Source of the DNA: JAPUDQ01 sp049644865
Lineage (GTDB): Bacteria; Patescibacteriota; Saccharimonadia; Saccharimonadales; Saccharimonadaceae
Direction of reading: 5' to 3'
Assembly (NCBI GenBank): GCA_049644865.1
Contig: JBARSV010000022.1
Location: forward strand, 1 to 16,484
DNA length: 16,484 nt
A model generated the notes under the pieces. The model was not told where the DNA came from. It saw only the letters and a list, made by a program, of their open reading frames with translations, and made no database searches. The position numbers and the translations under genes are program-made. The first letter of the stretch is position 1, and each line of letters starts with the position of its first letter. Shown here in pieces: positions 5,352 to 11,153 of the stretch.

Positions 5352-5500
5352 TAGTTTTATGAAATAATGACTATTTGTCCCTGTTACGGAAGACATCGCA
5401 GATGTTAATCTTGGTATTACTCTGCACTTTTTCTCGTTGTGTTCATTACGCCGAACTATGTTTTGCTACGCAAAACCCCCAGTTCTCAGTCTCCTGCTCC

Positions 5501-5540
5501 GCCACGTAAAACCCGGCCGTACAGCCGGGTTTTACGTGGC
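5501..5540 (-). terminator. Terminator of tRNA-Ser(CGA), overlapping its CCA end
   Basis: A perfect 17-bp inverted repeat (5501-5517 with 5524-5540) with a 6-nt loop. The base is GCCACGTAAAA and the top is CCCGGC. The T-run is inside the stem. The stem includes the tRNA's CCA, as at tRNA-Arg. Confidence 0.8.
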
Positions 5541-5624
5541 GGAGAGAGAGGGATTCGAACCCTCGATGGATTGCTCCATACCGCTTTTCGAGAGCGGCCA
5601 GTTCAACCACTCCTGCATCTCTCC
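5537..5624 (-). tRNA. tRNA-Ser (anticodon CGA)
   Basis: An 88-nt serine tRNA with encoded CCA. The acceptor GGAGAGA pairs with TCTCTCC. The anticodon stem CCGCT/AGCGG carries the loop CTCGAAA, with anticodon CGA at 5588-5590. The long variable arm and GGTTCGAATCC T-arm are present. It reads UCG. A possible promoter -10 lies at 5686-5691. Confidence 0.96.
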
Positions 5625-5685
5625 GTGGTGATTCTGATGGTTCGTTATGCGTGGCAACGAGCTCACGAGAGCGAACCGAGAGTAC

Positions 5686-5691
5686 ATTATA
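5686..5691 (-). promoter_or_regulatory. -10 box (TATAAT) for tRNA-Ser(CGA)
   Basis: TATAAT on the minus strand, about 62 nt upstream of the tRNA. No convincing -35 is seen. It is divergent from the HIT gene's own -10 box 20 bp away, so the two promoters nearly overlap. Confidence 0.5.
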
Positions 5692-5710
5692 CCACCACCC
5701 CTGAATGGTT

Positions 5711-5716
5711 TATACT
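5711..5716 (+). promoter_or_regulatory. -10 box close to the HIT gene start
   Basis: TATACT ends 7 nt before the ATG at 5724, so the message should start at the AUG. No -35 is recognisable. Confidence 0.5.
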
Positions 5717-5723
5717 ATGTGTC

Positions 5724-6107
5724 ATGAAACCGAGTATTTTTACCAAGATTATCAATGGGGATATCCCCTGCTACAAGATATATGAGGACGAGCGGACGTT
5801 TGCTTTTCTCGATATCAACCCAGTACAGCCAGGCCATACGTTAGTTGTGCCACGCCAACAGGTCGATCACTTCGAGGATCTTGAGGACGAAGATTATGAG
5901 GCGCTCATGCACACCGTCAAATTACTCGCGCAAAACATGCGGGAGGAACTACAAGTTGAACGAGTTTGTGTGAATATCGAGGGTTTTGAAGTACCACATG
6001 TGCATGTCAAACTGATACCTTGCAATACGGCCGAAGATTTTCGGTCAGAGCCATACGAAGCCGACGAAGACGAGCTGCGCGATATGGTTGAGCGACTAGC
6101 CTATTAA
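5724..6107 (+). CDS. HIT-family nucleotide hydrolase with an altered histidine triad
   Basis: A 127-residue histidine-triad protein, close to the family's usual size. Hint-like HIT enzymes hydrolyse AMP-linked substrates such as nucleoside phosphoramidates in the cytoplasm. The sequence shows the early CxK/IxE-like 'IPCYKIYEDERTFAFLDINP' segment (14-33), 'PGHTLVVPR' (36-44) and the signature region NIEGFEVPHVHVKLIP (84-99). The triad normally reads H-x-H-x-H. Here it is H92-V-H94-V-K96, so the nucleophile (second His) is present but the third His is lysine. The frame is open 95 codons upstream, but that part is antisense to tRNA-Ser. The ATG at 5724 behind TATACT is the natural start. The leader is nearly absent and there is no ribosome site. 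Confidence 0.9.
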   Translation: MKPSIFTKIINGDIPCYKIYEDERTFAFLDINPVQPGHTLVVPRQQVDHFEDLEDEDYEALMHTVKLLAQNMREELQVERVCVNIEGFEVPHVHVKLIPCNTAEDFRSEPYEADEDELRDMVERLAY

Positions 6108-6117
6108 TAACCGATTG

Positions 6118-6146
6118 TTGACAAAACATAAAGCTTGTGCTAATAT
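6118..6146 (+). promoter_or_regulatory. Consensus promoter of the small exported protein
   Basis: A perfect TTGACA (6118-6123), a 17-nt spacer and TAATAT (6141-6146). The start site would be near 6153, only about 8 nt before the ATG at 6161. Confidence 0.75.
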
Positions 6147-6160
6147 GGTATTTATCTACC

Positions 6161-6553
6161 ATGAAAACCAATATCAAAAAACTTCGCCATATCTGTTCTA
6201 CTAGCATCTCTGCATTTCTCGTGCTGGCAGTATTTTTAACGTCAGCTCACGCGAAGGATCTCGCATCTTCTCCTATGATCAAGTCGAAGGTATCATTTCT
6301 CGACGATCAAACGACTAAGCGAGCCGATGACCCTGTCACAAAGTCAATCGGTGACTTGCACAGCCATGTCGACAAGACAATGGTCAAGGATCCTGGTTTA
6401 CAGAAATCGATGGCTAAATCGTTCGCCGACACCAATTCCCTGGCTGCTCGTCGTGAGCGTGAAGAAGGAGAAGATGACCAATCCCTCTCTGTTAAATTGA
6501 TCGAAATGATGTTTATGGCTCGGTTGACCCTCGCCTACGCCCTCGCGCACTAA
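6161..6553 (+). CDS. Small exported protein, function unknown
   Basis: A 130-residue protein with a classical signal peptide: the positive start MKTNIKKLRH, a hydrophobic core (SAFLVLAVFLTS, 20-31) and a signal peptidase I site A-H-A just before KDLASS at about residue 34. The mature part of about 98 residues is rich in Lys, Asp and Ser, has a charged stretch ARREREEGEDD, and ends in an amphipathic or hydrophobic helix (VKLIEMMFMARLTLAYALAH). No family is recognised. Its promoter is the best consensus match in the window, so it may be well expressed. For a cell-surface-dwelling CPR organism a small secreted protein is a candidate surface factor, but this is inference. The stop codon overlaps that of convergent valS (shared bases 6550-6553), with no terminator between them. 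Confidence 0.8.
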   Translation: MKTNIKKLRHICSTSISAFLVLAVFLTSAHAKDLASSPMIKSKVSFLDDQTTKRADDPVTKSIGDLHSHVDKTMVKDPGLQKSMAKSFADTNSLAARREREEGEDDQSLSVKLIEMMFMARLTLAYALAH

Positions 6554-9105
6554 GATTTATCCGACAATACCTCGAGCTCTTTGATGAGCTTTTTTTCGAG
6601 AGTGAGTTGGTCGGCGAGTTGGGCGCGGGTTTCTTCGACCAGATGGGCGGGAGCTGAGGCGACATAATTTTCATTGGCGAGCCGAGACTGAAGTCGATCG
6701 ACATCTTCACGACACTTGACAATGCGAAGCTCAAGTTTGGTCTGGTGATCGTAGAGCTCGTCTTCGGTAACATCGAGCCAGGCTTCACGGTTGGGCACTG
6801 CCAGGCGCAAACCACGTGGTTGATCAACATGGCGGACGTCCTCGAGGCGCGCAAGATGTGCGATGAGACCCCTGTTATCTTCGATGAGCGAATCGTGTTC
6901 GTACAACATGGTTTGGCGGCCAGGTAGTTCGGATGCGACATAGCGAGTCTCTGTTATGAGTGTGCGGATAGCGTCAAATTCACCTGCCGCAATGTCATTG
7001 TAGCCAATTATGGAAGGCCATGGTGAACGAATAAGAAGCGTGTCATCGAGCTTGAGTGTGGTCCAGATTGTCTCGGTGACAAATGGAGTGAACGGGTGCG
7101 CAAGCTTGAGGCACGTCTCGAGTACCCAGCCGAGCATCCCCTGCCCTGCAGTTTGCTTGCTGGCCTCAATATACCAATCGGCAACGTCGTCCCATATAAC
7201 GTGATATACGCGGTCGACAGCCTCAGCGTATTCATGGGCTTCGATGAGTTTTCCTACCTCTGTTGCGGCAGTCGTGAGTTGCCGGATCACCCAGTGGTCT
7301 GCCGGGCTGATGGGCTGTGGCGAGCGGTCGTCGAAGTTGTCGACCTTGGACTCCACGTAGCGTGCCATGTTCCATAGTTTGTTACAGAAGTTGCGTCCTG
7401 CGACGACGCTGGCGGCTGAAAAGGCTTGGTTTTGACCCGGACTACGTTTGGCAACGATACCCATCCGCAAGGCGTCTGAGCCGTATTCACCGAGCACATC
7501 CATGGGGTTGATGACATTGCCTTTGCTTTTGCTCATCTTTTGGCCCTTCTCATCGAGGACCATGCCGTGCATATAGACTGTCCTAAATGGTACAGTTCCG
7601 GTACGATAGAGTCCAAACATCAGCATACGAGCGACCCATGGCCTCAAGAGGTCAGTACCAGTTTCCATGAGATTGGATGGGTAGTAGGGACTGAGTTGAG
7701 AGGTAGTGTCGAGCGCATCAGTCACGATATATGGCCACTGTCCAGAGCTAAACCAGGTGTCAAAGGTGTCCTCATCGCGCTTGTAGGTCTTGTCGCTGCG
7801 TTTGATCGTCGTGTTCTCGACGTGTTCATCAAATATCCAATCCTCGGGGTCGGCGATATTTTGAAAGGCTGGGATCGGTATGCCCCAGGCTGGCTGACGG
7901 CTAATATTCCAGTCGCGCAACTGCTTCATATAGTCGACAAGTTCACGAGCTTTCGAAGCCGGCTTGAAGGTAACACCACCTGATTCAATTGCATCGATCA
8001 CTACTTTTGCGAGTGGCTGTGTGTGCACAAACCATTGGTCTTTCATGATTGGCTGTATGACCGTACCACATTTGTAACAGTGGCCGACTTGGTGGGTATA
8101 GTCCTCGATCTTCTTTATGTACTCCCCTGCTTCAAGCTGTTTGAGGAGCAACTCTCGGGCTTCAAGGGCGGGTTTGCCCCGAAATGCTTTAGGGGCGGCT
8201 TCGGTCATCGCGCCGTCGAGGCCGATAACCTGGATTGTCTCGAGGTGATGGCGTTCGCCAATCTCAAAATCAGTTGGGTCATGGGCGGGGGTAACTTTGA
8301 CGGCGCCAGTGCCAAAACTGGGGTCAATCGCCTCATCAGCCACAATTGGGATCTCACGTTCGACGATGGGCAGTTGAACCCGCGAACCGATAAGATGTTT
8401 GTAGCGCTCATCGGTGGGGTTGACGGCGACGGCGGTATCCCCGAGTAGCGTCTCGGGGCGTGTGGTTGCCACGACGATCTCACCGACATGGTCGAGTAAC
8501 GGATACGAAATATACCACAGCTTGCTCTTCTCTTCTCTGTGGACTACCTCGATGTCGGCAAAACTTGTTTGGTGGGTTGTACAGTAATTGACAATGCGCT
8601 CACCTCTGTAGATCAGCTTATCATCCCACATCTTTTTGAAGGTAGTATATACGGTATCGATGACTTTTTTATCGAGCGTAAATACGCCATCATTCCAACT
8701 ACAACTGATACCGAGTGCGCGTAGCTGTAGCTCCATGTCGCCGCGACGAGCCTCAACAAAGTCCCAGACCTGGTTGTAGAGTTCTTCGCGGCTAAAATCA
8801 AAGCGACTTTTGCCCTGACTCGCTAGGTATTTTTCATAGACCACCCAGGTCTCAAATCCGGCGTGGTCCGAGCCAGGGATAAACAAGGCGTCATCGCCTT
8901 TCATACGGTGATAACGGATAGAAATGTCCTTGAGATTCATGTCGAGCGAGTGCCCGATATGGAGGTTGCCATTGGCGTTGGGCGGGGGCATGACGATGCA
9001 GTATGGCGTGCCTTGACCAGTGGCGGCAAATGAGTTCGATGATTCCCACAAGCCGTAGACTGTGGGTTCGTATTGCTTCGGCTCGTAGACTTTTGGTAGG
9101 TTCAT
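6550..9105 (-). CDS. valS: Valyl-tRNA synthetase
   Basis: An 851-residue class Ia aminoacyl-tRNA synthetase that charges tRNA-Val with valine, using ATP. Visible landmarks: 'PPPNANGNLHIGH' with the HIGH signature at 49-52, 'GSDHAGFETW' (78-87), the CP1 editing domain with 'VATTRPETLLGDTAVAVNP' (212-230) and 'GTGAVKVTPAHDPTDFEIG' (265-283), 'ISRQPAWGIPIP' (401-412), 'DTWFSSGQWP' (449-458) and KMSKS at 523-527. The C-terminal coiled-coil arm ends with 'NENYVASAPAHLVEETRAQL'. The frame continues upstream to a TTG at 9156, but family alignment starts at ATG 9103-9105 (MNLPKVYEPKQYEP). There is no Shine-Dalgarno. It appears complete and functional. It is convergent with the exported-protein gene, overlapping by 4 bp. 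Confidence 0.98.
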   Translation of the reverse strand: MNLPKVYEPKQYEPTVYGLWESSNSFAATGQGTPYCIVMPPPNANGNLHIGHSLDMNLKDISIRYHRMKGDDALFIPGSDHAGFETWVVYEKYLASQGKSRFDFSREELYNQVWDFVEARRGDMELQLRALGISCSWNDGVFTLDKKVIDTVYTTFKKMWDDKLIYRGERIVNYCTTHQTSFADIEVVHREEKSKLWYISYPLLDHVGEIVVATTRPETLLGDTAVAVNPTDERYKHLIGSRVQLPIVEREIPIVADEAIDPSFGTGAVKVTPAHDPTDFEIGERHHLETIQVIGLDGAMTEAAPKAFRGKPALEARELLLKQLEAGEYIKKIEDYTHQVGHCYKCGTVIQPIMKDQWFVHTQPLAKVVIDAIESGGVTFKPASKARELVDYMKQLRDWNISRQPAWGIPIPAFQNIADPEDWIFDEHVENTTIKRSDKTYKRDEDTFDTWFSSGQWPYIVTDALDTTSQLSPYYPSNLMETGTDLLRPWVARMLMFGLYRTGTVPFRTVYMHGMVLDEKGQKMSKSKGNVINPMDVLGEYGSDALRMGIVAKRSPGQNQAFSAASVVAGRNFCNKLWNMARYVESKVDNFDDRSPQPISPADHWVIRQLTTAATEVGKLIEAHEYAEAVDRVYHVIWDDVADWYIEASKQTAGQGMLGWVLETCLKLAHPFTPFVTETIWTTLKLDDTLLIRSPWPSIIGYNDIAAGEFDAIRTLITETRYVASELPGRQTMLYEHDSLIEDNRGLIAHLARLEDVRHVDQPRGLRLAVPNREAWLDVTEDELYDHQTKLELRIVKCREDVDRLQSRLANENYVASAPAHLVEETRAQLADQLTLEKKLIKELEVLSDKS

Positions 9106-9135
9106 CGGATTTTGCCCAAAATAACAGAGGTAAAT

Positions 9136-9151
9136 TGTTTCACGTGAAGAC
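9136..9151. promoter_or_regulatory. parS-like palindrome upstream of valS (weak)
   Basis: The 16 bases match the bacterial ParB-binding consensus TGTTTCACGTGAAACA at the first 13 positions and differ at the last 3. The core TTCACGTGAA is a perfect palindrome. It lies in the valS leader. Without a parB gene or origin nearby this is a suggestion only. Confidence 0.3.
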
Positions 9152-9225
9152 AACAAACATCAAAGGCCTTTGAATGTCAAATACCCTCGGTCTTTTGCCT
9201 GGTTGTCCTCTCGTGTTTGTTTTCA

Positions 9226-9244
9226 CTTGTGATTATATCACAAG
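9226..9244 (-). promoter_or_regulatory. Palindrome over a TATAAT box, probable valS promoter
   Basis: CTTGTGAT (9226-9233) and ATCACAAG (9237-9244) are perfect 8-bp arms around TAT. On the minus strand the centre reads TGTGATATAAT, with TATAAT at 9232-9237. The leader to valS would be about 120 nt and holds a second palindrome (9157-9177, AAAGGCCTTT core). A palindrome covering a -10 box suggests a repressor site. No T-box motif was seen. Confidence 0.45.
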
Positions 9245-9251
9245 AAGAAAT

Positions 9252-9276
9252 AAGAAGGAAGAAAGATGAAGGAAGA
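9252..9276 (+). repeat. 25-bp inverted repeat, distal end of the S23 cassette
   Basis: A purine tract with a single T, containing AAGAAGGAAGAAAGATG. Its exact reverse complement is 9651-9675. The match ends abruptly on both sides. It lies 25 bp beyond the stop codon of the four-helix-bundle gene. Confidence 0.9.
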
Positions 9277-9301
9277 TAATAACAGGGGTCTCAACAGTGA
9301 T

Positions 9302-9661
9302 TTACGCACGAAGAGAACGGATAAGTCCTGAAAGCAGCTTTTGGACCTCGATGACAGCAGCAAGCGCGTCTTCGACGGGTAGCACGTAAATGTCTTTTGC
9401 AAGGAGCAACTGAGTTTCAAGTTCGGCGGCAGATCCGAGCGCAATACCAGTAAACTGAATTGTTTCAGCACGGTTGAGGCGCTTTTGTCTTTCTGCGATA
9501 TTGGAAGGTATGGAGATAGCCGATCGACGAATTTGGTCTGACATGACAAATTGCTCAGATTTTGGAAGCTGTCTGCAAAGAGGATAGATCATCGCTACCA
9601 ACTTCATAGACTTTTGCCATACAACCAAATCCTTGTAGTTTTGGACTGAGTCTTCCTTCAT
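9302..9661 (-). CDS. Four-helix-bundle protein (S23 / 23S rRNA intervening-sequence protein family)
   Basis: A 119-residue member of the family first found inside 23S rRNA intervening sequences, also related to the Avd accessory protein of diversity-generating retroelements. The pattern is clear: 'NYKDLVVWQKSMKLVAMIYP' (8-27), 'LPKSEQFVMSDQIRRSAISI' (32-51), 'PSNIAE' (52-57), and 'FTGIALGSAAELETQLLLAK' (70-89). The usual NIAEG reads NIAER here. The family forms pentameric helical bundles; a basic surface for nucleic acid binding is proposed. ATG 9659-9661 overlaps the tsaD stop by 4 bp (ATGA), implying translational coupling. An ATG at 9677-9679 is also in frame. The gene lies in a 424-bp unit with perfect 25-bp inverted ends, one covering its own ribosome site and start codon. 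No rRNA, reverse transcriptase or variable repeat is nearby. Confidence 0.92.
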   Translation of the reverse strand: MKEDSVQNYKDLVVWQKSMKLVAMIYPLCRQLPKSEQFVMSDQIRRSAISIPSNIAERQKRLNRAETIQFTGIALGSAAELETQLLLAKDIYVLPVEDALAAVIEVQKLLSGLIRSLRA

Positions 9662-9675
9662 CTTTCTTCCTTCTT
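9651..9675 (-). repeat. 25-bp inverted repeat, proximal end of the S23 cassette
   Basis: On the minus strand it is identical to 9252-9276. It encodes the last residues of TsaD (KKEER) and its TGA stop, and it contains the ribosome site and ATG of the four-helix-bundle gene. In mRNA it could pair with the other copy and hide that start. Confidence 0.9.
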
Positions 9676-11067
9676 CCATCTTGTACGCGTCATCGAAAGC
9701 GCTGGCACAGCCTCGAGCGATAACGGATCGGCTGGTTCAACCGACTGCGCCATGAAATAGGCAAGGGAAGCGATCATGGCGGCGTTGTCGGTACAGAGAC
9801 TCATTGGGGCGTACTCGATAGGCACGGGGAGAGCCTCCGATAATTGGCGGCGTAACTCCTGGTTGGCGGCAACGCCACCGGCGATGACGACCGAGGCAGG
9901 GGAGTAGTCGTGGTAGGCCAGCAATGTCTTGTCGACGAGGGTTTCGACTGCCACGCGCTGAAAACTAGCCGCGACATCGGCCCTCAGACGCTCTGAGACG
10001 CGTTCTGGTAGGTCTTTGCTAGCAAAGGTGTGATCTACACCGCATGCGGTCTGAACGGCCCTTAAAACGGCTGTCTTCACGCCGGAAAATGAGAAATCGT
10101 AGCGGTGACAACGGTCGCGAGCGAAGATTTCACCTCTGCCACCCCTGATGGTAGCTGATGATTCGGTCGTGACAGGAGTGTTTATCTCGTGGCGACAGTG
10201 TGGCGGGCAGGGCAGGGTGGCTTTGGGGAAAGCAAATGCCTGTGCGTTACCGTCGGGAGCGAGTTTGCTGATGCTGACGCCACCAGGGTAGGGGAGTCCG
10301 ATGATCTTGGCTACTTTGTCGAAGGCTTCACCGACCGCATCATCTTGGGCTTGCCCGAGCAGGACGTAGTCACCGTGGCCGTAAAATAGTGCCAATTGGG
10401 TATGTCCGCCCGAGACGATCAGCGCGAGGAGGGGGAATTTGGGCTGGTGGGTTGGCAGCTGTAGCCCCTCAAGTCTAGATGGATTCTCTCCGGAACGGTT
10501 GGTTTCACGCCTAGAAATTTCAGGCAAACTCACGTTGTCGGCTGCAGAATCGGCTGTCGCCTTGGGCTTCGCCGAGTCAAGTGAGCTCGCCTGAAATTTC
10601 GGGTTCACCAAATGTTCCGTCAAAAATCCATCCTGACTTTCGGCTGGCGCTAATTGTGAGCTTCTTCCCTCTTCCTTCTTCCCTCTTCTCTCGCAAACTT
10701 CCGTGAGGAAGTTCGCATACACATGCCCCTCGACATGATGTACCGCGTACAGGGGTTTGTGTTTGAGGTGGGCGAGGGTGCGCGCCGTGAGAGTGCCGAT
10801 CATGAGACTACCAATTAGCCCAGGGGCATAGGTGACGCCGATCGCATCGATGTCATTCCATGTACAATCGGCTTCCACGAGAGCTTTCTCAACAACTGGC
10901 AGTATAACCTCGATATGTGAGCGGGCCGCGATCTCTGGTATGACGCCGCCGTAACGAGCAAAATCGTCCATCTGTGAACTGACGACATTGCTTAGTAGTC
11001 GCACACCATCTTCGACGACGGCAGCCGCTGTCTCATCGCAACTGGTTTCAATACCTAAAATCTTCAT
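9658..11067 (-). CDS. tsaD: TsaD, tRNA N6-threonylcarbamoyladenosine transferase, with two large in-frame insertions
   Basis: TsaD transfers threonylcarbamoyl from threonylcarbamoyl-AMP to A37 of tRNAs reading ANN codons, working with TsaB and TsaE in bacteria. Family motifs: MKILGIETSCDETA (1-14), 'GVIPEIAARSH' (41-51), 'HHVEGH' with metal ligands H111 and H115, 'LIVSGGHTQL' (216-225), 'FSFSGVKTAV' (325-334), 'IAGGVAAN' (395-402) and 'CTDNAAMIA' with metal ligand D427. At 469 residues it is about 130 longer than usual. Residues 122-210 replace a normally short loop, and residues about 282-323 are a second addition. Both coincide with imperfect DNA palindromes (10471-10639 and 10102-10208). 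The C-terminus ends RTRW then KKEER, the latter from the S23 cassette repeat. The active site is intact, so it is probably functional. ATG 11065-11067 follows a TATACT box by 9 nt; the frame's further 17 codons upstream are unlikely to be used. Confidence 0.97.
   Translation of the reverse strand: MKILGIETSCDETAAAVVEDGVRLLSNVVSSQMDDFARYGGVIPEIAARSHIEVILPVVEKALVEADCTWNDIDAIGVTYAPGLIGSLMIGTLTARTLAHLKHKPLYAVHHVEGHVYANFLTEVCERRGKKEEGRSSQLAPAESQDGFLTEHLVNPKFQASSLDSAKPKATADSAADNVSLPEISRRETNRSGENPSRLEGLQLPTHQPKFPLLALIVSGGHTQLALFYGHGDYVLLGQAQDDAVGEAFDKVAKIIGLPYPGGVSISKLAPDGNAQAFAFPKATLPCPPHCRHEINTPVTTESSATIRGGRGEIFARDRCHRYDFSFSGVKTAVLRAVQTACGVDHTFASKDLPERVSERLRADVAASFQRVAVETLVDKTLLAYHDYSPASVVIAGGVAANQELRRQLSEALPVPIEYAPMSLCTDNAAMIASLAYFMAQSVEPADPLSLEAVPALSMTRTRWKKEER
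10102..10208. repeat. Imperfect palindrome 2 inside tsaD
   Basis: Arms about 10102-10150 and 10160-10208 pair imperfectly (roughly two thirds of positions, including GTCGC/GCGAC and CGAAGAT/ATCTCG blocks) around a short centre. The region encodes TsaD residues about 289-323, a segment absent from ordinary TsaD between the 'FAFP' and 'FSFSG' motifs. Confidence 0.5.
10471..10639. repeat. Imperfect palindrome 1 inside tsaD
   Basis: Arms 10471-10542 and 10571-10639 match in inverted orientation over most of their length. Perfect blocks include GATGGATT/AATCCATC, CGGAAC/GTTCCG, GAAATTTCAGGC/GCCTGAAATTTC and CTCAC/GTGAG. The centre is 28 nt. It encodes about 57 of the 89 extra residues at TsaD 122-210. 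Beside it at 10661-10692 lies a purine tract (minus strand) sharing GGAAGAAGGAAGA with the S23 cassette ends. Confidence 0.8.
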
Positions 11068-11076
11068 GTTGACGTA

Positions 11077-11082
11077 AGTATA
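11077..11082 (-). promoter_or_regulatory. -10 box of tsaD
   Basis: TATACT on the minus strand, preceded by TGT, ends 9 nt before the tsaD ATG. There is no ribosome site in the short leader. The divergent gene starts 72 bp away. Confidence 0.5.
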
Positions 11083-11153
11083 ACAGATGAAGTGCCCGTA
11101 ATTCACCCCATATCTCATTTTTCATATTTCTTATTTCATGCGATTATAGAATC

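Noticed and set aside
5460..5476. GTTTTG/CAAAAC hairpin between padR and tRNA-Ser(CGA)
   Set aside because: Short stem without T-run and no gene to terminate; could easily be chance.
5439..5723. Upstream extension of the HIT ORF (95 codons)
   Set aside because: It runs antisense through the whole tRNA-Ser(CGA) gene and its terminator. The natural HIT start is at 5724.
7540..8448. Long antisense ORFs inside valS (147 and 141 codons)
   Set aside because: They lie opposite a conserved synthetase, have no recognisable protein pattern and arise from codon bias of valS.
9106..9156. 17-codon upstream extension of valS starting at TTG
   Set aside because: The protein family begins at MNLPKVYEPK. 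The extra part overlaps the parS-like palindrome and has no ribosome site.
9106..9240. T-box riboswitch in the valS leader
   Set aside because: No T-box core sequence or specifier-loop arrangement was found.
9302..9661. Diversity-generating retroelement accessory (Avd) instead of an S23 protein
   Set aside because: The families are related, but no reverse transcriptase, template repeat or variable repeat is visible in the window.
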